Assembly: GCA_003520315.1 (NCBI GenBank)
Contig: DOVA01000142.1
Span: forward strand, 1 to 6,268
Direction: 5' to 3'
Source: Rikenellaceae bacterium
Lineage (GTDB): Bacteria > Bacteroidota > Bacteroidia > Bacteroidales > UBA932
Length of the DNA stretch: 6,268 bases
Each line of letters opens with the position of its first letter. Position 1 is the stretch's first letter. Shown piece by piece: positions 1 to 6,255 of the stretch. A program made the position numbers and the translations under genes. The notes beneath the pieces are model-generated. The model was given only the letters and a program-made list of their open reading frames with translations. It did no database searches and was not told where the DNA came from.

Positions 1-135
1 CAAAGCTTTGATTGCACCGACATGAGAAAGTCCCTTAGCACCACCACCACTTAATACCAATCCCACACTTTGAGCAGAAGCAGCAATAGCTGATACTGAC
101 AAAAGCATTATTATTACAATTTTTTTAATTTGCAT
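1..135 (-). CDS. Patatin-like phospholipase, exported (N-terminal 45 residues only)
   Basis: This is the start of a gene that continues beyond the left edge of the window. The ATG is at 135-133 on the minus strand, and 45 codons are open to position 1. Residues 1-21 form a clear Sec signal peptide: MQIKK, then a hydrophobic stretch IVIIMLLSVSAIAA, with likely cleavage after A21 (ASA|QS). The mature protein opens at once with VGLVLSGGGAKGLSHVGAIK. GGGAKG (residues 30-35) is the oxyanion-hole glycine motif of patatin-like lipid hydrolases, which normally precedes a GxSxG serine nucleophile that lies outside the window. By family knowledge these enzymes release fatty acids from phospholipids or other lipid esters. 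Exported Bacteroidota versions often carry a C-terminal Omp85-type barrel, which cannot be checked here. The gene is divergent from the PPIase gene and shares its upstream region. Confidence 0.85.
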   Translation of the reverse strand, partial: MQIKKIVIIMLLSVSAIAASAQSVGLVLSGGGAKGLSHVGAIKAL

Positions 136-160
136 AATCTTACCTTTTAAGGTATTTTTG
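129..160 (+). promoter_or_regulatory. Bacteroides-type promoter for the PPIase gene
   Basis: TTTG at 129-132 is followed after exactly 20 bp by TATTTTTG at 153-160. This fits the Bacteroides primary-sigma consensus (-33 TTTG, 19-21 bp spacer, -7 TAnnTTTG). Transcription would begin near 166-168, giving a leader of about 43 nt before the ATG at 210. The -33 element lies at the start codon of the divergent patatin gene. The assignment rests on sequence match alone. Confidence 0.6.
141..154. repeat. Short palindrome between the divergent genes (candidate operator)
   Basis: TACCTT-TT-AAGGTA is a perfect 6-bp inverted repeat with a 2-bp centre. It occupies most of the spacer of the PPIase promoter, touches its -7 element, and lies within the expected leader of the patatin gene. 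AAGGTAT recurs as a direct copy at 173-179, over the opposing -7 element. The position suits a repressor site, but a palindrome this short can occur by chance in AT-rich DNA. Confidence 0.3.
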
Positions 161-170
161 TAGGGAAATA

Positions 171-202
171 CAAAGGTATAAAAAATCGTATAATAATTCA
201 GA
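171..202 (-). promoter_or_regulatory. Bacteroides-type promoter for the patatin-like gene
   Basis: On the minus strand TACCTTTG (178-171) matches the -7 consensus TAnnTTTG. TCTG (202-199), 20 bp upstream, is a three-of-four match to the -33 TTTG. Transcription would begin near 164, about 28 nt before the ATG at 135. This promoter overlaps the opposing PPIase promoter region, so simultaneous occupancy by two polymerases looks sterically unlikely (inference). Confidence 0.45.
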
Positions 203-209
203 TAAAATT

Positions 210-893
210 ATGAAGGCAAACATTTTCAATACATTGATAATTATTTCATTAGTACTTTTCTCATGCAAAGGTAACAAGGGTACCCAGCAACAGGAAAATA
301 AATTGGAAACAAAAGATACTGTAAAAATGACTGCAACACTTGCATTTGATCCCTCAACTTTAGGGGAAGAACCTGTTTTTGATATTAATACAACATTAGG
401 GACAATAAGAGTTCAACTCTACAAAGAGACACCAAAACATAGAGATAATTTTGTAAAGCTTGCTTCTGAACATTTTTATGACAATATTCTATTTCACAGA
501 GTTATTAATGGTTTTATGATTCAGGCTGGTGACCCGTTGACAAAAGACACTCTTAATGCTGATAAATTTGGTACAGGAGGGCCTGGCTATACAATTCCGG
601 CAGAGATAAACCTGAAGTTTAAACATAAAAAGGGAGCATTGGCAGCTGCCAGAAGAGGAGATGCGAGCAATCCTGAGAAAGAATCTTCAGGTTCACAGTT
701 CTATATCGTCCAGGATCCAAAGGCATGCAGCCAGCTTGATGGCCAATATACAATCTTTGGTGAAACAGTCAGTGGTTTTGATGTCATTGATAAAATTGCA
801 GCAACTCCCACTGACAAAAGAGACAAGCCTCTTGCTGACATTAAAATATTGAACGTTGTGCCGGTTATAGAAAACAAGCCAGCTGCCAAATAA
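210..893 (+). CDS. Cyclophilin-type peptidyl-prolyl cis-trans isomerase, lipoprotein
   Basis: The enzyme catalyses cis-trans isomerisation of proline peptide bonds and probably assists folding of exported proteins in the periplasm. Residues 1-18 are a lipoprotein signal peptide ending in the lipobox LFSC, with C19 the lipidated cysteine. A polar linker runs to about residue 55. The cyclophilin domain covers about 57-217, with FHRVINGFMIQAGDP at 95-109 (active-site R97 and Q105), SSGSQFYIV at 159-167 and LDGQYTIFGE at 177-185. A short insertion (about 110-120) precedes GGPGYTIPAE, as in many Bacteroidota cyclophilins. Residues after C19 are KGNKG rather than acidic, so the surface-export signal known from Bacteroidota lipoproteins is not evident and a periplasm-facing protein is more likely. 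The length (227 aa) is normal for a lipoprotein cyclophilin. The gene appears to be a single transcription unit. Its TAA directly abuts the stop of the convergent mlaF. Family assignment is secure; the client proteins are unknown. Confidence 0.93.
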   Translation: MKANIFNTLIIISLVLFSCKGNKGTQQQENKLETKDTVKMTATLAFDPSTLGEEPVFDINTTLGTIRVQLYKETPKHRDNFVKLASEHFYDNILFHRVINGFMIQAGDPLTKDTLNADKFGTGGPGYTIPAEINLKFKHKKGALAAARRGDASNPEKESSGSQFYIVQDPKACSQLDGQYTIFGETVSGFDVIDKIAATPTDKRDKPLADIKILNVVPVIENKPAAK

Positions 894-1661
894 TTACATA
901 GTTTTCTCTATCATAAGTTCCTTCATTCTTTTTGCCATTTTGGAAGCGAAGACAAAATCGTTTAATTTCTTGTTATCAGATAAGAGAATATTGTTTTTGT
1001 CCCCTTCCCAGACAAGTTCTCCCTCATGGATAAATCCAACCTGATCGCCAATTCCCATAACCGAGTTCATATCATGTGTATTGACAATTGTTGTTATATT
1101 GTACTCTTTGGTTATCTCATATATAAGCTGGTCTATTAAAATGGCAGTTGTTGGATCAAGACCAGAATTGGGTTCATCGCAAAACAGATATTTAGGATTA
1201 AGAGCTATAGCTCTCGCTATTCCGACTCTTTTTTGCATACCTCCACTTATCTCACTTGGGTAGAGATGGTTGACATTTACAAGATTAACTCTATTAAGAC
1301 AAAAATTGACTCTTTCAAGTTTTTCTTCACTACTCCAATGTGTAAAGAAATTCATTGGAAACATTACATTCTCCTCAACTGTTGCAAAATCGAACAGAGC
1401 ACCACCCTGAAACAACATCCCAATCTCTTTTCTAATTTCTCTCTTATCATTAAAATTAAGTTTGTTATATAGAGTATCTCCAAACCAAACCTCTCCTTCA
1501 TCAGGTTCATAAAGCCCAACAATTGATTTTAGCAATACAGTTTTGCCTGAACCACTGGCACCTATGATAAGCGAACAGTTTCCCGGTTCAAAACTTATTG
1601 AAACATTTTTGAGGACATGCGTGTCACCAAATTTCTTGCAAAGGTTTGTTGTACGAATCAT
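894..1661 (-). CDS. mlaF: MlaF-type ABC transporter ATP-binding protein (MCE/Mla lipid transport)
   Basis: This is the cytoplasmic ATPase that, with the permease encoded just upstream, would power phospholipid transport between the inner and outer membranes. All ABC motifs are intact: Walker A GASGSGKT (34-41), Q-loop Q85 within MLFQGGALFD, signature ISGGMQKR (138-145), Walker B YLFCDEP (158-164, D162 and E163), D-loop SGLDP (166-170) and H-loop H196. FQGGALFD and SGGMQKRVGIARA are characteristic of the MlaF/Ttg2A group. The length of 255 aa is usual. A lysine-rich tail (about 236-255) follows the ATPase core; in E. coli MlaF a C-terminal tail contributes to dimer contacts. It lies 13 bp downstream of the permease stop with no recognisable Shine-Dalgarno site (TAACATAATACAG before ATG), so translation probably depends on the operon. 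No MCE-domain gene follows; the next gene is the convergent PPIase. Confidence 0.93.
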   Translation of the reverse strand: MIRTTNLCKKFGDTHVLKNVSISFEPGNCSLIIGASGSGKTVLLKSIVGLYEPDEGEVWFGDTLYNKLNFNDKREIRKEIGMLFQGGALFDFATVEENVMFPMNFFTHWSSEEKLERVNFCLNRVNLVNVNHLYPSEISGGMQKRVGIARAIALNPKYLFCDEPNSGLDPTTAILIDQLIYEITKEYNITTIVNTHDMNSVMGIGDQVGFIHEGELVWEGDKNNILLSDNKKLNDFVFASKMAKRMKELMIEKTM

Positions 1662-1674
1662 CTGTATTATGTTA

Positions 1675-2418
1675 TCAGTTCAACATTAATTGTGTCACCA
1701 CAAGATTAGCAATAAGTATAGAGACGCTGCTGACCACTATTGCTTTAGTGCTCGATTTACCTACACCGAGAGAGCCTCCAGATGCATAATAACCATAAAA
1801 GGCGGATACACTAGTGATTATGAAACTAAAAAGAGCCATTTTAATCATGCTGTAAAAAATATAGTAACCTCTAAAGGCAAACTGCAGTCCGGTTGTATAA
1901 TCGCTGAATGTAACAACCCCTGTAAAAAATACAATAATACCTCCTCCAACAAGCCCGAGCATAAAACTCATGAGCATCAACAAAGGATTTAAAAGAGTTG
2001 TAGCAACAAGTTTTGGAAGGATGAGATAATTTGCCGAGTTTATACCCATCATCTCCATGGCATCTATTTGTTCGGTGATTCTCATGCTTCCTATTTCAGA
2101 AGAGATATTAGATCCAACCTTGCCAGCAAGAATCAGTGCAATCATTGTTGAACAAAACTCCAGCACGAGACTCTCTCGTGTCATATATCCAACGTACATC
2201 TTTGGAATGAAGGGGTTTTCAATATTATATGCTGTCTGGATGACAATTACACCACCAATAAAAAGAGAAATTACGGCAACTATGGGAATGGAGTCGAGAA
2301 CTAGTCTTTCGGCATCAACAAAAAACTGTTTCCAAAATATTTTAGCTTTTTCAGGCCTGCTGAAAACCATTTTCATTAGTAGGAGATATCTACCTACCAG
2401 CTCAAGGGCAACTTTCAT
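1675..2418 (-). CDS. mlaE: MlaE-type ABC transporter permease (MCE/Mla lipid transport)
   Basis: This is the integral inner-membrane subunit of an Mla-like lipid transporter, partner of the ATPase encoded directly downstream. The family hallmark is clear at about 107-140: SSEIGSMRITEQIDAMEMMG followed by INSANYLILPKLVA, the cytoplasmic coupling region of MlaE/Ttg2B permeases. An amphipathic N-terminal segment (1-43) precedes hydrophobic segments at about 44-62, 85-100, 138-168, 188-211 and 225-245. YYASGGSLGVGKSST (210-224) is a second conserved family segment. The length of 247 aa is normal. The gene ends with tandem in-frame stops, TGA then TAA, 13 bp before the mlaF ATG. It is the first gene of the operon and divergent from waaA. 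Known MlaFE complexes work with an MlaD periplasmic ring, which is not encoded nearby. Substrate and transport direction cannot be read from the sequence. Confidence 0.93.
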   Translation of the reverse strand: MKVALELVGRYLLLMKMVFSRPEKAKIFWKQFFVDAERLVLDSIPIVAVISLFIGGVIVIQTAYNIENPFIPKMYVGYMTRESLVLEFCSTMIALILAGKVGSNISSEIGSMRITEQIDAMEMMGINSANYLILPKLVATTLLNPLLMLMSFMLGLVGGGIIVFFTGVVTFSDYTTGLQFAFRGYYIFYSMIKMALFSFIITSVSAFYGYYASGGSLGVGKSSTKAIVVSSVSILIANLVVTQLMLN

Positions 2419-2446
2419 TTTTTTAATTTTATTGGCTCTTAAACTA

Positions 2447-2454
2447 CAAAAATA
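2447..2454 (-). promoter_or_regulatory. Candidate -7 element of the mlaEF operon
   Basis: On the minus strand TATTTTTG (2454-2447) matches the Bacteroides -7 consensus TAnnTTTG. It would start transcription near 2441, about 23 nt before the mlaE ATG at 2418. No TTTG-like -33 element is found at the expected spacing (around 2474-2478), so the call rests on one element and its position. Confidence 0.4.
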
Positions 2455-2466
2455 CTCTTTTTTGAC

Positions 2467-2474
2467 TATATTCG
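2467..2474 (+). promoter_or_regulatory. Weak candidate -7 element of waaA
   Basis: TATATTCG differs from TAnnTTTG by one base and would place the transcription start near 2481, leaving a leader of about 19 nt before the TTG at 2500. No -33 element was found at the right distance. It is the best plus-strand candidate in the 81-bp spacer (2419-2499), but it is weak. Confidence 0.25.
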
Positions 2475-2490
2475 TGCCCGATTTTTAACT

Positions 2491-2499
2491 GAGAAGAGG
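2491..2499 (+). promoter_or_regulatory. Purine tract next to the waaA TTG start
   Basis: GAGAAGAGG directly abuts the TTG start codon. It resembles a Shine-Dalgarno sequence, but its GAGG core has no spacer to the TTG, which is too close for normal use. Only the upstream GAGAAG part would be reasonably spaced. It therefore gives limited support to the TTG start. Confidence 0.25.
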
Positions 2500-3765
2500 T
2501 TGAATTTTATATACAATTTTGTTTTAGAGTTATTTTATGCAGCCATGTCGCTGCTGGGCAAGGTAAACCGCAAGGCTCACCTCTTTACTTCCGGAAGGAA
2601 AGGTCTGATAAAAAAAATTAATGCGGAAATTGATCACTCGGCTGAAATTATATGGGTTCACTGTGCTTCTGTAGGAGAATTTGAACAGGGAAGGCCTTTA
2701 ATTGAGCAATATAGAAAGGAACATCTTGATAAGAAGATTTTAATTACTTTTTTTTCTCCATCTGGTTATGAATTAAGAAAGAATTACAGTCAGGCAGACT
2801 GGGTTTATTATTTGCCCATAGATACCAAAAGAAATGCAGTCGCTTTTTTGGATGCTGTCAAACCATCAATGGCACTTTTTATCAAGTATGAATATTGGTA
2901 CAATTATCTTCAGGAACTTAAGAGAAGGAACATTCCCACATATGTTGTATCTGCCATCTTTATTCCAGGACAGCGGTTTTTTAAGTGGTATGGTGTAATA
3001 TTCAGAAAGATGCTTAAATGCTTTTCGCATATTTTTGTTCAAGATGAAAGGTCAAAGACATTACTAAAGAGTATTGGAATCGAAAATGTTACAGTCAGTG
3101 GTGATACTCGTTTTGACAGGGTTAAGACAATTGTTCAGTCTGGTATCACTATCCCCCTTATCGAATTTTTTAAAGGAGATTTTCTTTGTTGGGTAGCCGG
3201 TAGTACCTGGCCTGCAGATGAGAGACTAATAGCTTCAGTTATGGCTGATTTGCCGTCGCATAAACTTATCATTGCACCGCATGAGGTTGATGGAAAGCAT
3301 ATTGCAACTTTGGTTAACATGTTTGCAGGATGCCGAGTTGTCAGATATTCTGAAGTAATTGGTAAAGAGGATGATCTAAAGACAAAATTGTTATTACGGG
3401 AAGCAAAGGTAATGATTATTGATACAGTTGGAATACTCTCTTCGGTATATCATTATGGTTTGTTTGCATATATTGGTGGAGGCTTTGGTACTGGGATTCA
3501 CAATATACTTGAGGCTGCAACTTACGGGTTGCCTGTCATATTCGGTCCGAAATATTCTCGTTTCAAAGAGGCTGTAGATCTTGTCAGTTTGGGAGGAGCA
3601 AAAAGCATTACCGGATCTGGGGAGCTTGCTGAATCATGCAGGCTCTATCTCGAAGATCCGGTAATACGTAAAACAAATGGCCGGATTTGTCTTGATTACA
3701 TTGATAGAAATGTAGGTGCTACAAGAAAAGTACTGGATGGAATTTATAACTTAAATCGAATTTAA
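2500..3765 (+). CDS. waaA: 3-deoxy-D-manno-octulosonic acid (Kdo) transferase
   Basis: WaaA/KdtA (family GT30) transfers Kdo from CMP-Kdo to the lipid A precursor at the cytoplasmic face of the inner membrane, the first step of LPS core assembly. Residues 1-20 form a hydrophobic N-terminal anchor. The N-terminal GT30 domain contains IWVHCASVGEFEQGRPLI (51-68), with E60 in the ASVGE motif that supplies the catalytic base in the family, ITFFSPSGYE (82-91), IKYEYWYN (128-135) and VSGDTRFDRV (199-208). The C-terminal GT-B half has VAGSTWPADE (232-241), IIAPHEVDGKHI (257-268) and the CMP-sugar-binding stretch around IGGGFGTGIHNILEAA (325-340). The length of 421 aa is normal. The start is TTG at 2500: an in-frame TAA lies at 2440-2442, no ATG or GTG intervenes, and the next ATG (codon 16, 2545) would cut into the membrane anchor. 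It is divergent from mlaEF and convergent with the receptor gene. Only one Kdo transferase is visible; whether it adds one or more residues cannot be told. Confidence 0.94.
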   Translation: MNFIYNFVLELFYAAMSLLGKVNRKAHLFTSGRKGLIKKINAEIDHSAEIIWVHCASVGEFEQGRPLIEQYRKEHLDKKILITFFSPSGYELRKNYSQADWVYYLPIDTKRNAVAFLDAVKPSMALFIKYEYWYNYLQELKRRNIPTYVVSAIFIPGQRFFKWYGVIFRKMLKCFSHIFVQDERSKTLLKSIGIENVTVSGDTRFDRVKTIVQSGITIPLIEFFKGDFLCWVAGSTWPADERLIASVMADLPSHKLIIAPHEVDGKHIATLVNMFAGCRVVRYSEVIGKEDDLKTKLLLREAKVMIIDTVGILSSVYHYGLFAYIGGGFGTGIHNILEAATYGLPVIFGPKYSRFKEAVDLVSLGGAKSITGSGELAESCRLYLEDPVIRKTNGRICLDYIDRNVGATRKVLDGIYNLNRI

Positions 3766-3774
3766 GTTATAAAT
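3742..3774. terminator. 15-bp inverted repeat spanning both stop codons (possible bidirectional terminator)
   Basis: The arms ATTTATAACTTAAAT (3742-3756) and ATTTAAGTTATAAAT (3760-3774) are perfect reverse complements around a 3-nt centre CGA. The repeat includes the last codons and TAA of waaA (3763-3765) and, on the other strand, the TAA (3769-3767) and final codons of the receptor gene. It is nearly all A/T with a single G:C pair and no clear T-tract, so it is not a classical intrinsic terminator. A 3'-end stabilising hairpin or a weak bidirectional terminator is the best guess. Confidence 0.5.
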
Positions 3775-6238
3775 CGACTCGTATACCTATATTACCATTT
3801 ATCCCAAACCCCCAGTAGCCTCTGAATGTGGCCATAGCATGATCGGCGCCGTCTTTCCCTCTTTCTATGTATCTTTCGTCAAGGAGATTGTTGATATTAA
3901 GAAATAGAGTATAGTTTGAATTTTTCCCTGCATTTTTAATACTTCTTCTCCAGCTGGCACTTAAATTTACCAAGTTGTAGTCAGGCAATTTGAGCGAATA
4001 GGACCTGTCGTTAGGATTAATCCTGTCAGTAGGTTCAAAATCTGCATATAGACGACCATTATACATCCAGTCAAGATAGATCTCAATACCATTTCTTAAT
4101 TTGAAACTGGAGGTAATACCGCCTTGGGTTTGTGGTGCATCTCCTACAGGCAGACCATCACTATAAACATTTATTTCGTCTATTTTAAGTCCTGAATATT
4201 GGTCATAAATATTAGCCTTAACGTCATTTTTCCAATTCCAATGTCCAACAGAAAGATTACCTTCGAAAGAGAGCCATCTGTATGGGGCAAATGTGACAGT
4301 TAGTTCTGTTCCATAGTGCAATGCATCAAGTCCCTGAATCATGAAGGAGACGTCATTATTATCCTGTTGAGTATATGGATTTGATACAATTGTCTTATTT
4401 TTCCAATATGCCCAATATCCGGTCAGTTCCAGAGAGCCTCTCTGAAATATATACCTGTATCCTGCTTCGGAAAGGAAGTTTTTTTCATTTTTCACACCGG
4501 ACGTTATTTCATTAGTACCTTGGGCAAAGAAAACACTGGAGTAAGGTATTCTGCTGTAGGCAGCAGCGTTGAGGTAAATGGAACTTTTCTTCGTCAGTTT
4601 ATAATTTGCTCCGCCCTTTGCGCTGAATCCTGATACTGTTACAAGATCACTCTTACTTCCTGTTGCAAGGCTGGAGGGATCATCAACGTAATTGTATGTA
4701 TCCCATCTTCTATAACTGTTCCACATATAAGATAGTCCTCCTCTTATATTCCATTTCTCGCTATTATATGCTTCTGAAATGTAGATTGTTGCGTTATTGG
4801 TAATTTTACCGTTTCTTGTTCTGATATAATCACCTACATGTTTGATCGGATTGCGTCCTGCTACACCGGCCAGTGAATTGGTAGCATAGTCTTCATACCA
4901 GTATTCTCCTCCCAGAAGATCAATTATCTTCTCCTTTTCCCAGGTAGAATAGTAAAGATAATGGACGCCACCTTCAATCTTAAGCTTATCGTTGATAGAG
5001 TAGGAAGTATTGTTTCTAATGCCTGCATGAGTGTGTCCTGCCAGATAATTACTGAGAATATTTATAGCGGAGCCAGATGCTCCTGTTCCTGTAACAGCCT
5101 TGTTGTCTTCTATCACAGAATCCCAGTCTATATGCCCATCTTTCTGATAGGAAATTATTCTTCGGCCTTTACTCTCAGACCATCTTCCTCCACCATCTCC
5201 AAATGTAAAGTATAATGTATTAGTCATCTCTATTTTTGAACCTGGCGAATAGAAATGGTTTAGAGTTATATAGGGTTTATGATAGAAATTTTTGCTCAGG
5301 TTTTTTTTCTCACCATTGAGATATCCCCAATTTTTGCTGTAACGGACGCCATATTTGTCAACTTCATCTTTGCTTAAACGTACAGACCTTTGCTCATGTC
5401 TGTCAGGAGAGCCCAAAACGGTGAGCAAAATTTTATTCTCACTGTTTATTTTTTTGCTAACATTAAATATATATGCCCACGAGTCAACATCTGTTGCTTC
5501 AACATATCCACTTCCACCTGTATAGGACAACATGGCTGAGACTCCCCATCCTTTTGGCAATAGTCCTGAATTATAACTAACAAATCCTTTTGCCTGTCCA
5601 CCCTTGTCTGCACCGAAAGGAGAGAAGAAAAGGCCTCCTGAAACTTTCTGCTCTTCTGAAGGAGTTTTCGTAATGATATTTATACTGCCGCCAACGGAGT
5701 TGTCAGACAGCATTGAAGCCCCAATTCCCTTTTGAACTTGGATAGAAAATGTTGCATCGGCAAGCCCGAGCCAATTGTTCCAATACATATTGCCACTGAC
5801 CAGTCCTGAAATTGGAATTCCGTTCAATAAGACAGAAATATTCTCCTGCTTGAATCCTCTTATGTTGATTTTTGCATCACCATAGCTTCCTGTTTCGCTT
5901 GTGGCATAAATACCGGGAATTCCTTTTAGAAGTTCGGGATATGTTCTTCCAAAAGCTTTCATGCTTATTTCATGCTCATCAACACTTTTAATACGCATTG
6001 GAGATGTTGTCTCCTTGAGATAGGATGCAGACATTATGATTTTGTCCAGGACAATTGTCTTTCCAATACTGTTTTTTAAAGAGTCGTAAATTTCGTAATC
6101 AAGGCTGTCTGGTACCTCGCTTACTGTAGAGATGCAGGTAAAATTTCCTGATGATGTGAAGCCGTCTGTCCGGCTTACAAGCAAGGCTAAGATAACCATC
6201 GAAACCTTGCGTGAAAGGTTTATAATATTTGTTTCCAT
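3767..6238 (-). CDS. TonB-dependent outer-membrane receptor
   Basis: This outer-membrane gated channel would import a scarce nutrient using energy passed on by TonB. Residues 1 to about 25 form a signal peptide (basic RK at 10-11, then VSMVILALLVS), though the cleavage site is unclear. A short linker leads to a TonB-box-like segment TIVLDKIIMSAS (61-72). The plug domain covers about 76-192, with IRGFKQENISVLLNGIPI (126-143) and GASMLSDNSVGGSINIITK (173-191). The rest is a 22-strand-type barrel ending with the conserved NINNLLDERYIERG (781-794). The length of 823 aa suits a receptor without the N-terminal carboxypeptidase-like domain typical of SusC proteins, and no SusD partner is visible. 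The plug segment MYWNNWLGLAD and barrel segment GSPDRHEQRS recall a common Bacteroidota receptor group. The substrate is undetermined; a metal chelate or cofactor is possible. The C-terminus is RVDL, not the usual terminal aromatic residue. The ATG at 6238 has a strong purine-rich ribosome site. Confidence 0.93.
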   Translation of the reverse strand: METNIINLSRKVSMVILALLVSRTDGFTSSGNFTCISTVSEVPDSLDYEIYDSLKNSIGKTIVLDKIIMSASYLKETTSPMRIKSVDEHEISMKAFGRTYPELLKGIPGIYATSETGSYGDAKINIRGFKQENISVLLNGIPISGLVSGNMYWNNWLGLADATFSIQVQKGIGASMLSDNSVGGSINIITKTPSEEQKVSGGLFFSPFGADKGGQAKGFVSYNSGLLPKGWGVSAMLSYTGGSGYVEATDVDSWAYIFNVSKKINSENKILLTVLGSPDRHEQRSVRLSKDEVDKYGVRYSKNWGYLNGEKKNLSKNFYHKPYITLNHFYSPGSKIEMTNTLYFTFGDGGGRWSESKGRRIISYQKDGHIDWDSVIEDNKAVTGTGASGSAINILSNYLAGHTHAGIRNNTSYSINDKLKIEGGVHYLYYSTWEKEKIIDLLGGEYWYEDYATNSLAGVAGRNPIKHVGDYIRTRNGKITNNATIYISEAYNSEKWNIRGGLSYMWNSYRRWDTYNYVDDPSSLATGSKSDLVTVSGFSAKGGANYKLTKKSSIYLNAAAYSRIPYSSVFFAQGTNEITSGVKNEKNFLSEAGYRYIFQRGSLELTGYWAYWKNKTIVSNPYTQQDNNDVSFMIQGLDALHYGTELTVTFAPYRWLSFEGNLSVGHWNWKNDVKANIYDQYSGLKIDEINVYSDGLPVGDAPQTQGGITSSFKLRNGIEIYLDWMYNGRLYADFEPTDRINPNDRSYSLKLPDYNLVNLSASWRRSIKNAGKNSNYTLFLNINNLLDERYIERGKDGADHAMATFRGYWGFGINGNIGIRVDL

Positions 6239-6241
6239 AAA

Positions 6242-6255
6242 TTCTTCTTCCTTCC
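6242..6255 (-). promoter_or_regulatory. Purine-rich ribosome binding site of the receptor gene
   Basis: On the minus strand GGAAGGAAGAAGAA precedes TTT and the ATG at 6238. GGAAGGA lies about 10 nt from the start codon, which makes this the clearest Shine-Dalgarno-like site in the window and supports the chosen start over the internal Met at codon 14. The promoter, if close by, lies beyond the right edge; the visible upstream bases 6256-6268 contain no TAnnTTTG. Confidence 0.55.

Noticed and set aside
641..652. Palindrome around GGCAGCTGCC within the PPIase gene
   Set aside because: It encodes the conserved LAAAR stretch of the cyclophilin domain and has no regulatory context.
869..907. 7-bp inverted repeat AGAAAAC/GTTTTCT across the PPIase-mlaF junction as a terminator
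   Set aside because: The stem is short and AT-rich with a 25-nt loop and no T-tract; symmetry of this quality is expected by chance.
1081..1472. Plus-strand open frames inside mlaF
   Set aside because: They are antisense to a fully motif-complete ATPase, show no recognisable domain and have no promoter or ribosome site.
1690..2488. Plus-strand open frames inside mlaE and its upstream spacer
   Set aside because: They are shadows of the permease gene on the opposite strand, with low-complexity or unrecognisable products.
2462..2489. Sigma70-like TTGACT (2462-2467) with TTTAAC (2484-2489) as a waaA promoter
   Set aside because: The -10 match is poor and Bacteroidota primary promoters follow TTTG/TAnnTTTG instead.
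4961..5215. 84-codon plus-strand open frame inside the receptor gene
   Set aside because: It is antisense to the barrel-coding region, is cysteine- and serine-rich without a recognisable domain, and has no ribosome site.
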